Below, piece after piece: positions 17,270 through 25,956 of a stretch of 64,000 nt of DNA; the stretch's first letter is position 1, and every line of letters starts with the position of its first letter. A program made the position numbers and the translations under genes. The notes under the pieces were generated by a model. It worked only from the letters and a program-made list of their open reading frames with translations, was not told the DNA's origin and made no database searches. The DNA comes from Promethearchaeia archaeon. GTDB taxonomy: Archaea; Asgardarchaeota; Lokiarchaeia; Sigyniarchaeales; SOKP01. The stretch is from positions 1-64,000 of the forward strand of contig JAHQWJ010000120.1 in assembly GCA_029856125.1 (NCBI GenBank), given 5' to 3'.

Positions 17270-18259
17270 TTAAAAATCAATATCTTGACCAATTCCTTCT
17301 TTCAAGGCTCTGTCGTATACTAATTTTCCAACTGCGACATCCTGCGCACTTATTCCAACCGATTTGAATACCGTAATTTCGGTATCGGAAGAGCGACTTG
17401 AAATTTTTCCTGTTATGATGTTCCCAATCGAAACTATATCGCTTTCAGATATAACTCCTTCATTTATAGGTATGATATAATCTCCCGCTTCAGCTATACA
17501 CGCTTCTTTCAGTCCAGCTACTAACAAAGATGCTTTTTTAATTGTTGTAGTATCTAATTCTCGAGCATCTGGGGCGTGGGCTCCTATGGAAGAGATATGA
17601 ACTCCTTCTGGAACTTTGTCACCTGAGAAAATGGGAGTAGTACTTGTTGTAGCAGCAACGATTATGTCAGTATTTAATAAAAGGTCGTCACTAGATTCAG
17701 AAATTTCGACTTCTATTCCGAGTTCTTTTTCAATTTCGCTTTTAAAGATTTCTGCAGTTTCCTTTTTGAGATCAAACACTTTACATTTTTCTAATTTTTG
17801 GTTTAAACCGTAATATACTCCAGATACTTGCTTTTTTGCTTGAACACCGGCACTATATATGCTCATCACTTTACTATCTTTTCGTGCTAAATATTTGACA
17901 GAAACTCCAGTAGCAGCTCCAGTTCGCATTGCTGTAATAAGACTACCATCCATAATTCCAACGATGTCCCCAGTATTTATGTCCTGAATCATCACTTTCG
18001 CCAAAACAGTGGGCATGTTGTATTTTTCCGGATTTTTTTTATAAACAGATACAATTTTAGTTGCGAGGGCGCTCATTTCACCTCCAATTATACCCGGCAT
18101 TACTAAAGTTAACCCTGGAGCGGGATCAGTAATAGCTATTCGCTGTGGAACAAAAGCATTCCCAAGTGTTAGTTGTTTGTAAGCTTCTTCTACGTATTCT
18201 AATGCATCTACCATGTTTAATAACTCTGCGACATTAGCCTTAGTTAGAATTCTTACCAT
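17270..18259 (-). CDS. ornithine cyclodeaminase/mu-crystallin family dehydrogenase
   Basis: A 329-residue Rossmann-fold protein of the OCD/mu-crystallin family. The N-terminal substrate part has PQRIAI and LVMPG near 40-58 and LAKVMIQDINTGDIVGIMDGSLITAMRTGAATGVS near 84-118, including the active-site Met-Arg-Thr-Gly-Ala stretch. The NAD-binding part follows with IYSAGVQAKKQV near 132 and the DIIVAATTSTTPIF segment near 195. The asparagine/glycine details of the dinucleotide motif are unusual (SAGVQA instead of GxGxQA). Members include ornithine cyclodeaminase, alanine dehydrogenase and ketimine reductases; which reaction applies here cannot be read from the sequence. Confidence 0.85.
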   Translation of the reverse strand: MVRILTKANVAELLNMVDALEYVEEAYKQLTLGNAFVPQRIAITDPAPGLTLVMPGIIGGEMSALATKIVSVYKKNPEKYNMPTVLAKVMIQDINTGDIVGIMDGSLITAMRTGAATGVSVKYLARKDSKVMSIYSAGVQAKKQVSGVYYGLNQKLEKCKVFDLKKETAEIFKSEIEKELGIEVEISESSDDLLLNTDIIVAATTSTTPIFSGDKVPEGVHISSIGAHAPDARELDTTTIKKASLLVAGLKEACIAEAGDYIIPINEGVISESDIVSIGNIITGKISSRSSDTEITVFKSVGISAQDVAVGKLVYDRALKEGIGQDIDF

Positions 18260-18377
18260 TTCTATAATTTCACCATGATTTAGATTTAAAACTAATTAGA
18301 GTATTATTCTTGAGCTATTAAATTTATATATTTACATTTTAAAATCATCTAATATTTCTTGATATAAGTGAAAGTTT

Positions 18378-19859
18378 ATGAGTAGAGATCATTTCCTCCA
18401 TGGATTTTTAAATCCTAAAAGCGTGGCTTTTTTTGGGGCTAATAACAAAGGAAGTTCCTTAGCAGCAATTCAAATTATGAACCTAATAAAATCCGGATAT
18501 ACGGGAAATGTCTATCCAATTCATCCTAAATTGGACGTAGTTATGGGTTTTAAAACTTATAAAACCATCGCAGATGTTCCTGAAGTTCCTGATCTTGTTG
18601 TTATTGTGTTAACAGCCAAAATTGTTCCTCAAGTATTTAAAGAATGCGGGGAAAAAGGAGTGGATAAGATAATTTTAATATCTGGGGGCTTTCGTGAATT
18701 ATCCGGCGACCGTAAAAACACTCTAACTGAAGAAATTAACGAGATTGCTCGTAAATATGGAATAAGGTTTATTGGTCCAAACTGTTTAGGACTTTTTAAT
18801 AATTGGTACGAACCTACCAATGACAATAGTGCGTTTAATATAGCTATATGGGAACATTTAAGAAAAGGAAATTTTTCTATTGCGTCTCAGAGTGGAACGC
18901 TTTCATCGCATATATGGTTTGATCCCGAAAATTTAGATTTAGGATTAAGTAAATCCTTATCAGTTGGAAACGAAGCTAATATTGATATCGTAGATTGTTT
19001 GGAATACTATAAAGATGACGAAGAAACAGAAGTTATAGGGCTTTATATTGAGGAGTTAAAGCGTGGAAAGCGATTTTTAGAATTGGCAAGAGAGATAACT
19101 CCTACAAAACCGATTATCGCGATTTATGTTGGGGGTTCTGAAGGAGGCAATAGAGCCTTACAAAGCCATACGGGGTCCCTCGCAGGCGATTCAAAAATAT
19201 ACAACGCCGCATTTAAAGAAACATGTGTTATTAAAACAGACTATGTTCAAGAATTCTTAGATATATCCTTAATTTTCTCAAATAAAATCTTACCAAAAGG
19301 CAATAGAATAGCCATTATTACAAATTCTGGAGGACCAGGGGCTATGATTGCCAATAATGCAGAAAATCATGGACTTATCGTTCCTGAATTTTCTGAATCG
19401 CTTCAAAAGGACCTGAAAGCGATCCTACCAACAACTGCAGGCTTTAATAATCCTGTCGATTGCACGTTTGATATGAACCTTCCTTATTTTTACATAACTC
19501 TCCCAGAACTAATAATGAAATCTGGTGAGATAGATGCTATCTTCCAATATGGCGTTGTTGGGTTCCAGGATGTTATCGATGATTATCTCCAAAATGAAGA
19601 GATCGCAAAATGGGCAGAATTTCAAAACCAATCCGAAGAAGACATGGATAAGTTAGCTGAAAAACTACTCCAACCAACTATAAAAAACAGTCAAAAATAT
19701 TCAGTTCCGATTTTTTACATTAACCCTATGAGCTTTACAAGTCCATGGTCTAAGCGGTTAAGAAAGAACGGAGCTCTACTTTTTAAATTGTGGGATAGGC
19801 CTGTAAACGCCCTAGCTAAAGTCTGTGAATACATTAAATACAAACAGAAACAGGAATAA
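18378..19859 (+). CDS. acyl-CoA synthetase (ADP-forming), alpha subunit type
   Basis: A 493-residue protein with a CoA-binding Rossmann domain (KSVAFFGANNKGSSLA at 14-29, PIHP near 53) and two succinyl-CoA-ligase-like domains (GPNCLGLFN near 136, SQSGTLSSHIW near 173, ALQSHTGSLAGD near 265). The SHTGS histidine is the expected phosphohistidine. This is the alpha half of NDP-forming acetate/acyl-CoA ligase; the ATP-grasp beta half that fused versions carry is absent here and not encoded in the window. It converts acyl-CoA, ADP and phosphate to acid, CoA and ATP, the archaeal way to harvest energy from CoA thioesters. A paralogue lies at 42439-43866. Confidence 0.85.
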   Translation: MSRDHFLHGFLNPKSVAFFGANNKGSSLAAIQIMNLIKSGYTGNVYPIHPKLDVVMGFKTYKTIADVPEVPDLVVIVLTAKIVPQVFKECGEKGVDKIILISGGFRELSGDRKNTLTEEINEIARKYGIRFIGPNCLGLFNNWYEPTNDNSAFNIAIWEHLRKGNFSIASQSGTLSSHIWFDPENLDLGLSKSLSVGNEANIDIVDCLEYYKDDEETEVIGLYIEELKRGKRFLELAREITPTKPIIAIYVGGSEGGNRALQSHTGSLAGDSKIYNAAFKETCVIKTDYVQEFLDISLIFSNKILPKGNRIAIITNSGGPGAMIANNAENHGLIVPEFSESLQKDLKAILPTTAGFNNPVDCTFDMNLPYFYITLPELIMKSGEIDAIFQYGVVGFQDVIDDYLQNEEIAKWAEFQNQSEEDMDKLAEKLLQPTIKNSQKYSVPIFYINPMSFTSPWSKRLRKNGALLFKLWDRPVNALAKVCEYIKYKQKQE

Positions 19860-19863
19860 CTGT

Positions 19864-21132
19864 TTATAACAACATTTTTTTTGAAATAGAAAGTGCACAG
19901 TGTTTACCGCACATAGTGCAAAGTTCTCCATCAGTTAGGTGTCTCTTTTTTGGTTCATCGGGATCTATACAGAATTCAAACTGCTCTTTCCATTTTTTTA
20001 AATAGCGATTCTTAGAAAGTTCCAAATCGTCGTTAAAAAGGTGGTTCAAACCAAATTTCATAGAATCCCCTACGTGTGCGGCAATTTTACAAGCAATTAA
20101 TCCATTTTTGATATCTTCAAGCGTAGGTAAGCAAAGATGCTCAGCAGGTGTTATTGCACATATGTAATCTGCGCCAAACCCCGAAGCAAATGCGCCTCCG
20201 ATAGCAGCAGCAATATGATCGTGACCTGTAGCTATATCAATTGGAAGTGGTCCTGATACGAAAAGTGGTCTATTGTCGGTTATCTTCTTATGTAGTTTTA
20301 CCCATTTTATTATGTCTTTTGCGGTTATATGACCTCCCAAGCTTTCTAAAATTACCTGAATTCCATAGCTGTTTGCTTTTTTTGCTAATTTGTTATTCAT
20401 CTTTATTTCAGAAAGCTGAAATTCATCAACTTCATCGTGAATGCAACCACTTCTTAAGGCGTTTCCCAGATTTAGTACAACATCGTATTCTTTGATTAAT
20501 TCAAGAAGATTCTCGAAATTTTGTAGAAAAGGATTTTCAACTTCTTTAGCTTTCATATAAGAAGCAGTCAAACTTCCTCCTTTTGAAACCATTTTCATTA
20601 TTCTTTTTCCTTTCATTTCGTTTAATGTGTCAAGAGAAAACCCAGAATGCAACACTATCGAACTTACTCCATCTTTGAGTTGTTTTTCTACTACTTTAAA
20701 AATCAAATCTTCTGTTATTCCCGATAAATGTTCAGCTTCAATTACAGCTTGATAGATCGGAACGGTCGTTATAGGAACGCTTGAAATTTCGATAATTTTC
20801 TTCCTAATTTCGTCAATTTCTCCACCCATTGAAAGATCTGAGATGGTATCTGCACCATACTTCTGAGCTACCTCTACTTTTTTAAATTCTTCGTTTAAAT
20901 CTATAGCTGAAGAAGATGTGCCAAGATTAACGTTTATCTTCGTTCTCAAAGGAGTACCGATACCTACAGGGTGATAATTATCTCTTTTCATCACAACCAC
21001 TTCTCCTTTTGAGATCTTTTTCATTAACTTTTTAACGTCAATTCCTTCGTTCTCAGCAATATAGCGCATTTCTTTTGAAATGACATTTCCTAGAGCGTCT
21101 TCTAAAATCGTCATCGCATAATAAAATTCCAT
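19864..21132 (-). CDS. thiC: phosphomethylpyrimidine synthase
   Basis: A 422-residue ThiC, the radical-SAM enzyme converting aminoimidazole ribotide to hydroxymethylpyrimidine phosphate for thiamine. Visible features are IGTPLRTKINVNLGTS near 57, ADTISDLSMGG near 94, TVPIYQA near 119, LESLGGHI near 263, SGPLPIDIATGHDHIAAAIGGA near 289 and the C-terminal cluster motif CTMCGKHC near 408. That C-x2-C-x3-C spacing is the shorter type seen in anaerobes. A start at 21114 (MTILEDALGN) would match family N-termini better than 21132, so the first six residues are doubtful. No TPP-riboswitch signature is seen upstream. It is convergent with the acyl-CoA synthetase gene. Confidence 0.92.
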   Translation of the reverse strand: MEFYYAMTILEDALGNVISKEMRYIAENEGIDVKKLMKKISKGEVVVMKRDNYHPVGIGTPLRTKINVNLGTSSSAIDLNEEFKKVEVAQKYGADTISDLSMGGEIDEIRKKIIEISSVPITTVPIYQAVIEAEHLSGITEDLIFKVVEKQLKDGVSSIVLHSGFSLDTLNEMKGKRIMKMVSKGGSLTASYMKAKEVENPFLQNFENLLELIKEYDVVLNLGNALRSGCIHDEVDEFQLSEIKMNNKLAKKANSYGIQVILESLGGHITAKDIIKWVKLHKKITDNRPLFVSGPLPIDIATGHDHIAAAIGGAFASGFGADYICAITPAEHLCLPTLEDIKNGLIACKIAAHVGDSMKFGLNHLFNDDLELSKNRYLKKWKEQFEFCIDPDEPKKRHLTDGELCTMCGKHCALSISKKMLL

Positions 21133-21188
21133 GTTTAATTGGTATAGGAGTAATAATGGAGAAGGTCAATTATATTTTACTCATGTTT

Positions 21189-21209
21189 AAAGAGAAGTAA
21201 AGTCTCTTT
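21189..21209. repeat. 7-bp inverted repeat upstream of thiC
   Basis: AAAGAGA at 21189-21195 and TCTCTTT at 21203-21209 are perfect complements with a 7-base loop. The site lies 57-77 bases before the thiC start in the divergent region shared with the transglutaminase-like gene, upstream of a TATA-like sequence for thiC (about 21169-21178). It may be an operator or chance. Confidence 0.3.
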
Positions 21210-21291
21210 TTGATGATATTTATCCTACACTTAAAAAAATTCTATAGTCTATAGAGATATCCTTTAAATTTTTCCAATTAAAACCAATAGT

Positions 21292-21888
21292 ATGGATTCG
21301 TACGATAAATTACCTGATGCTGAAATTAAACCTGTTGGAGAACTTTCAAAAAAGTTTTTAGACTTAGGAATTAAAACCTTTAAGGGAGCTTGTGACTATG
21401 TGCATAAGATTGACTATGGTTATAACACAAATTATGAAGATAAAATGATATTCTTCAAAGAAAAAAAAGGTACTTGCACTACCAAACATGCTGTAATCGC
21501 AGGCCTAGCACAAGAACTTGAAATTCCACTATATAAACACGTATGCGTTTATAAGTTTACTGAAGAAATAACAACTGGAGTAAACGAAATTTTGAAAAAA
21601 TTTAAGATTCCCTACATTCCTATGACTCATTGCTTTCTAGTATATGAGAACTACCGATTTGATCTTACCGAAGGTAATCACAATGGAAAAAAAAAACCAA
21701 TTGATGATTGTATCCATGCGGAAAGAGTCGATCCGTTCATTAGTAGAAAAGAAGAATATTTACTCTTTAAAAAGGTATTAAAAGAAAAAATTCTTCCATC
21801 AAAAGAAATGGAGGGAATAGCAGAAAAAACCCTACTAAAAGCCAGAGCAAAAGGCATTATCCTTTTAACAAACTGCATTTTAGTGTAG
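21292..21888 (+). CDS. transglutaminase-like cysteine protease fold protein
   Basis: A 198-residue protein with the transglutaminase-like triad order: Cys in KGTCTTKHAVIAGLAQELEI (about 61-80), His in MTHCFLVYENYRFDLTEGN near 111 and Asp in RFDLT near 122. This core is used by peptidases, deamidases and amidases as well as transglutaminases. The short length leaves little beyond the catalytic core. A TATA-like TTTAAATTT about 25 bases before the ATG suggests a leaderless or nearly leaderless transcript. It precedes the AAC(3)-like gene by 49 bases on the same strand. The substrate is unknown. Confidence 0.7.
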   Translation: MDSYDKLPDAEIKPVGELSKKFLDLGIKTFKGACDYVHKIDYGYNTNYEDKMIFFKEKKGTCTTKHAVIAGLAQELEIPLYKHVCVYKFTEEITTGVNEILKKFKIPYIPMTHCFLVYENYRFDLTEGNHNGKKKPIDDCIHAERVDPFISRKEEYLLFKKVLKEKILPSKEMEGIAEKTLLKARAKGIILLTNCILV

Positions 21889-21937
21889 TTATAGTAAGTA
21901 GGATAAAGTAATTATAAGTAGTCTCATTTTAATTATT

Positions 21938-22777
21938 ATGGAAAGCGATAAGAAGAAGGAAACTGAAGGAAGCGTCGTTAATTTTACTCAAAAACCTAGC
22001 ACATTAACTTCGCTAAAACGCGATTTTGAAGCTCTTGGTGTTAAACCAGGTGCTAATATAATAATGCATAGTTCGTTAAGTAAAATAGGCTGGACCGTTG
22101 GAGGACCAGTATCAGTTATTAGAGCCTTAATGCAAACCCTAACTCCCGAAGGCACTTTAGTGATGCCAACATTTTCTAGTGATAACTCTGAACCATCTAA
22201 ATGGGAAAACCCCCCCGTACCTGAGAGTTGGTGGGATACGATTAGAGAAGAAATGCCGGCCTTCAATCCAAAAATAACCCCCACTCGAGCAATGGGGACG
22301 ATTGTGGATACTTTTAGAAATTGGCCTAATGTCCTACGGAGCAATCACCCTATGTCATCTTTCGCAGCGTGGGGTAAACACGCAAAATTTATCACCGAAA
22401 ACCACGAATTAATAGGAGATCTTGGAGAAGGATCCCCCATTTCGCGTTTATATGAACTCAATGGACAAATATTATTAGTAGGAGTTAATCATGAGAACAA
22501 TTCATCGATCCATCTTGCCGAATATAGAAGTGATTTTCCGGGTAAAAAATATGATAAAACTGGATGCGCAATGCTGATAAATAATCAGAGAAAATGGATC
22601 GAATGGGAAGAATTAGACTTAAATCCTGACGATTTTGAACAACTCGGAGCTGATTTTGAATCCACCATTGATTACAAACCAGGAAAAATTGGACTGGCAG
22701 AGACTCGGTTGATACCACTCCGGGCTATCGTAGATTTTGGAGTTGAGTGGCTAAAAAAGAACCGAAAAGTTCCTTAA
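21938..22777 (+). CDS. AAC(3)-family N-acetyltransferase
   Basis: A 279-residue protein matching the AAC(3)/YokD fold: LGVKPGANIIMHSSLSKIG near 33-51, GGPVSVIRALM near 55, GTLVMPTFS near 71, SNHPMSSFAAWGKHA near 136 and LGEGSPISRLYELNGQILLVGV near 160-181, which contains the acetyl-CoA-binding and catalytic region (H-SSLS, NHP and ENNSSIHLAE). The family acetylates the 3-amino group of 2-deoxystreptamine antibiotics, but many archaeal and bacterial members are thought to act on other amines. Resistance should not be assumed. It is in a same-strand run with the transglutaminase-like and SDR genes. Confidence 0.85.
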   Translation: MESDKKKETEGSVVNFTQKPSTLTSLKRDFEALGVKPGANIIMHSSLSKIGWTVGGPVSVIRALMQTLTPEGTLVMPTFSSDNSEPSKWENPPVPESWWDTIREEMPAFNPKITPTRAMGTIVDTFRNWPNVLRSNHPMSSFAAWGKHAKFITENHELIGDLGEGSPISRLYELNGQILLVGVNHENNSSIHLAEYRSDFPGKKYDKTGCAMLINNQRKWIEWEELDLNPDDFEQLGADFESTIDYKPGKIGLAETRLIPLRAIVDFGVEWLKKNRKVP

Positions 22778-22812
22778 ACTTACTACGTAATTAAAACTTA
22801 TAGTGATTTTAT

Positions 22813-23643
22813 ATGAAAATGATTAATGAAACTGCAATCGTAACCGGTTCTACAAGTGGGATTGGTAAAAAAATAGCCGAACTATTTCTTAAAGAAGGGT
22901 GTAAAGTAGTAATCTGTTCTCGAAACGAAACTAACGTAAATAGAACTGTCACAGAGTTTAAAAAACGATTTGGCGACTCTGTCATCGGTATACCTTGTGA
23001 CGTTTCTGATCCTGATGCCGTTAAAAATCTTGTTGACAAAACCATTGAAGCTTTTGGATCCATCCGTATCTTAGTAGCGAACGCCGGCGTGAACTTAACC
23101 TATGGGCCCTTTCAATATTTGGCACCTGATAAGGTTTACTCAGACGCTAAAACAATCATAGGAATTAATTTAATTGGAGCAATAAATTCAATATCTGCAG
23201 TATTACCCCAAATGATTAAACAAGAATATGGAAGAATAATAACATTATCAGGCGGTGGAGCCGATAGACCAATGGAACATATGACAATTTACTCTGCTTC
23301 TAAAGGAGGAGTCGTTGCATTTTCCCAGTGCTTAGCAAAGGAGTTAGAAACGAGTGAAATTAATATCAAAATTAACATATTTCAGCCTGGAATGGTGCTG
23401 ACAAATTTATATAATGTGTCATTGATTGAAGCTTGGAAGGATAGGGAAACGTATGAATCTCAGATGGAATTATTGAAGAAATATGTTATGACGGATGTTG
23501 AAAAGAGTAGCATGACAGTCATTCCTTACGCATTACCAACGTGTAAAGATAATGGTAAATCTTTCAGGGGTTTTCCACTTGCAAAGATGATCAGAGGGTT
23601 TATGAAAGTTTCAAAAGAAATGAAGCGTGCAAATACCAATTAA
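22813..23643 (+). CDS. short-chain dehydrogenase/reductase
   Basis: A 276-residue classical SDR. The NAD(P)-binding motif is TGSTSGIGKK at about 11-20, NAG at about 92-94, the catalytic Ser in TLSGGG near 146 and the YSASK pair near 161-165. It would oxidise or reduce a hydroxyl/keto group with NAD(P); CSRNETN after beta-2 gives a positively charged Arg that may favour NADP. The C-terminal 60 residues are longer than in a minimal SDR and end in a basic helix. The substrate is unknown. It is 35 bases after the AAC(3)-like gene, so likely co-transcribed. Confidence 0.87.
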   Translation: MKMINETAIVTGSTSGIGKKIAELFLKEGCKVVICSRNETNVNRTVTEFKKRFGDSVIGIPCDVSDPDAVKNLVDKTIEAFGSIRILVANAGVNLTYGPFQYLAPDKVYSDAKTIIGINLIGAINSISAVLPQMIKQEYGRIITLSGGGADRPMEHMTIYSASKGGVVAFSQCLAKELETSEINIKINIFQPGMVLTNLYNVSLIEAWKDRETYESQMELLKKYVMTDVEKSSMTVIPYALPTCKDNGKSFRGFPLAKMIRGFMKVSKEMKRANTN

Positions 23644-23815
23644 AACGCTTATTTTCAAAACTAACTAGAATTCTTTTTGACAATTAAAAATAATAAAAAA
23701 AAAAGATAAGGTTAGATAACAATCGCAAAAAGAGTTTACAATTTTTTACTTAATTATTATTTAATACTTATTATATATTTAATTACATTTGTAGATTTAT
23801 ACTAACTCATTTAAC

Positions 23816-24079
23816 TTAATAGCGATTTCTTCTGCCGCCTCGATTATACGAATCCATTGAAGGAGGGGCTTTTTCGGTTACTACAACATTTGAAGCTTGA
23901 GGACCTTTTTGGCCTTCGGTTACTTCAAACTCAACCTTATCGTTTTCGTTTAATGTCTTGTATTCGTCATCTCCACCAGCTAATGCGGAGAAATGAACAA
24001 AGACATCAGTACCATCTTCAGAATTAATAAATCCAAATCCTTTTCGTGAATTGAACCATTTTACTGTTCCTGTAGTCAA
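23816..24079 (-). CDS. cold-shock domain protein, copy 1
   Basis: An 87-residue OB-fold cold-shock protein. RNP1 is [15 protein letters not shown] (4-18) and RNP2 is [11 protein letters not shown] (26-36), with aromatic residues positioned to stack on single-stranded RNA or DNA. The core is followed by a short tail [11 protein letters not shown] resembling an RGG motif. The only sensible start is TTG at 24077-24079. It is 89% or so alike by eye to the neighbouring copy, with DG for EG and FS for YT changes. Such proteins act as nucleic acid chaperones at low temperature. They are frequent in bacteria and less common in archaea. Confidence 0.9.
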   Translation of the reverse strand: MTTGTVKWFNSRKGFGFINSEDGTDVFVHFSALAGGDDEYKTLNENDKVEFEVTEGQKGPQASNVVVTEKAPPSMDSYNRGGRRNRY

Positions 24080-24405
24080 AAAATTTCAACCAATTTTGTT
24101 TTTTTTTTAAAATTCTTTAATTTTTTCTTAAAGAATTAATTACAAAAAGAATCCATGGGTAATTAATTTTTCCTTTTAAACATAGTATCCTTCATTAAAA
24201 ATTCACATTTTTAAATATTTTGTAAGAATGCCATCGATTCATAAAGGCTTTAACAAGATGTTTGAAGAATTAAAATTTTATACTAAAAATTATTAAAAAA
24301 AAAGAGATAAGGTTAGATAACAATCGCAAAAAGAGTTTTTTACTTTTATTATTTAATACTTATTATATTTAATTACGTTTGTAGATTTATTCTAACTCAT
24401 TTAAA

Positions 24406-24681
24406 TTAATAGCGATTTCGTCTTCCGCCGCCGCCACCGCCTCGATTATACGAGTTAAATTGAGGTGGAGCTTTTTCGGTTACGACAACATTGGAAGCTT
24501 GAGGGCCTTTTTGACCTTCGGTTACTTCAAATTCAACCTTATCGTTTTCGTTTAACGTTTTGTATTCGTCATCTCCACCAGCTAATGCGGTGTAGTGAAC
24601 GAAGACATCGTCACCTTCTTCTGAATTAATAAATCCAAATCCTTTTCGTGAATTGAACCATTTTACTGTTCCTTTAACCAA
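24406..24681 (-). CDS. cold-shock domain protein, copy 2
   Basis: A duplicate of the previous gene, about 91 residues, beginning (M)[16 protein letters not shown] and ending [13 protein letters not shown]. The glycine run in the RGG-like tail is expanded compared with copy 1, an effect of a CCG/CCA repeat at 24423-24440. The start is taken as TTG at 24681 because the family begins a few residues before KWFN; another TTG at 24693 would add four residues. An AT-rich TATA-like stretch lies about 40-55 bases upstream. Confidence 0.9.
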   Translation of the reverse strand: MVKGTVKWFNSRKGFGFINSEEGDDVFVHYTALAGGDDEYKTLNENDKVEFEVTEGQKGPQASNVVVTEKAPPQFNSYNRGGGGGGRRNRY

Positions 24682-24807
24682 TTTTAAAACCAATTTTTTT
24701 TAGAACTAATTCTTTCTATATCAAAGAATTATTTAAATTAACAATCCATCAATAATATATTTTTACCTTTTATTCAAAAACTAAAACAAATTTCGATAGT
24801 GGAACAG

Positions 24808-25641
24808 TTAATCTACCCAAAAACCTTTTGCCAATCTTCTTCTCGTTTGCCACAAACCATCTTTAGCAGTGAAGCCGAGAACGCCTTTGCCTTGATCTGC
24901 GTCTTTTATTTGCCAAAATCCACTCACCGCTCCCGTTAAAGCGCCGGATAAAACTTCGAAACCTTGAGCTGTGTATAAATCACATTCTACGCCCCTGTTA
25001 ATAATAAATTTTAATTGACGCATTCCTTGTTGATTTTTGGATTTAAGCACTTCTAGTAATCGCTCAACTTCTTCATCTAGTTGATCGTTGGCAACAACTC
25101 GGTTCCATAAATTCCATTCAACAGCCTTTTTGCTCGTGTGAAGCGCTCCAATAAGATTGATTTCCTTCGCTCTTCTTCGACCTATTAATCGTGCTAAGCG
25201 CGTCGTACCACCCCATCCTGGAGTTATTCCAACATCCACCTCAGGCATACCCCATTTTGAGCGTTCCGTAGCTATAACAAAATCACAAGCCATGGTAATC
25301 TCCAACCCCCCTCCCACAGCAAAACCGTCTACCGCGGCTATAGTCATTTTATCCAGTTCCTCGAGCTGATTGGCCATATTTTGATAGTATCGAACTCTTC
25401 GAGTTATATCGTTAGCGTTTCCCCATTTAATCATCTCTTTAATATCATCGCCAACGCAGAAGTTTGGACCCTCACCTTTGATGACCAAGAATTTGAGCTT
25501 TGTAGATTGTCTCACAATTTCTATGGCTGCGACGATTTCTTCTGAAAGCTTCATGCTTAACGCGTTCATCACCTTAGGTCTATTGAGTAATATCCAGGCA
25601 GTCTCTTCATTTTCCCTATAAATTAAATTTTCGAATTTCAT
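24808..25641 (-). CDS. enoyl-CoA hydratase/isomerase (crotonase fold)
   Basis: A 277-residue crotonase. The oxyanion-hole regions are NFCVGDDIKEM near 60-70 and VDGFAVGGGLEITMACDFVIAT near 104-125, followed by MPEVDVGITPGWGGTTRLARLIG near 133-155 with the usual active-site Glu/Pro region. It would hydrate or isomerise enoyl-CoA in fatty or amino acid oxidation. The C-terminal half ends in the WQTRRRLAKGFW tail, slightly longer than the family average. No other beta-oxidation gene is adjacent, but thiolase genes lie within 8 kb and a second crotonase is at the right edge. Confidence 0.88.
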   Translation of the reverse strand: MKFENLIYRENEETAWILLNRPKVMNALSMKLSEEIVAAIEIVRQSTKLKFLVIKGEGPNFCVGDDIKEMIKWGNANDITRRVRYYQNMANQLEELDKMTIAAVDGFAVGGGLEITMACDFVIATERSKWGMPEVDVGITPGWGGTTRLARLIGRRRAKEINLIGALHTSKKAVEWNLWNRVVANDQLDEEVERLLEVLKSKNQQGMRQLKFIINRGVECDLYTAQGFEVLSGALTGAVSGFWQIKDADQGKGVLGFTAKDGLWQTRRRLAKGFWVD

Positions 25642-25956
25642 AATTTATTCTTAATTCACGATAGATTTTAAATTTATATTGCTTAATTACCAATTTTTCT
25701 TTAAATCTTAGATAAAATTTATAAAACAGAAGGGATTTGCATACATTAATAATGGTTCTGAAGAATGCAGCTCTAATGAGCTCAGTAAAAGAATTTTTAC
25801 AGAAAAAGGTATTACTTCAGACATTATTACAATTATTATTATAGCGATACAAATCCGCGTGATCTTTTTCTTTTAAATTTTTGACGGGTTTGTTTGCCAA
25901 GCATATAAAATTTAATTGAAAAAGTCTGGAAATGACAAGATGAAGATGAGTATATC
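25642..25956. other. intergenic region before leuS, no gene seen
   Basis: This is 315 AT-rich bases between the divergent enoyl-CoA hydratase and leucyl-tRNA synthetase genes. It should hold both promoters. Only a 30-codon frame at 25752-25844 of low-complexity Leu/Gln content is present, which is not convincing. No tRNA or hairpin of note is seen. Confidence 0.6.

Larger units (their letters stand above)
23704..24693. repeat. tandem duplication holding two cold-shock genes
   Basis: Two direct copies of roughly 400 bases lie about 590-600 bases apart. Outside the coding part the 3' flank is also conserved: AGATAAGGTTAGATAACAAT begins at 23704 and again at 24305, followed by matching AT-rich sequence into each stop codon. 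Identity beyond the gene shows a fairly recent duplication. The unit also accounts for the 326-base gap between the two genes, where nothing else is seen. Confidence 0.7.

Noticed and set aside
21133..21291. Possible TPP riboswitch in the thiC leader
   Set aside because: The conserved CUGAGA and related core bases of the thi-box are missing on the thiC strand; only a short inverted repeat is present.
25752..25844. 30-codon frame upstream of leuS
   Set aside because: Low-complexity Leu/Gln composition, no motif and no convincing ribosome-binding site; likely chance in an intergenic promoter region.
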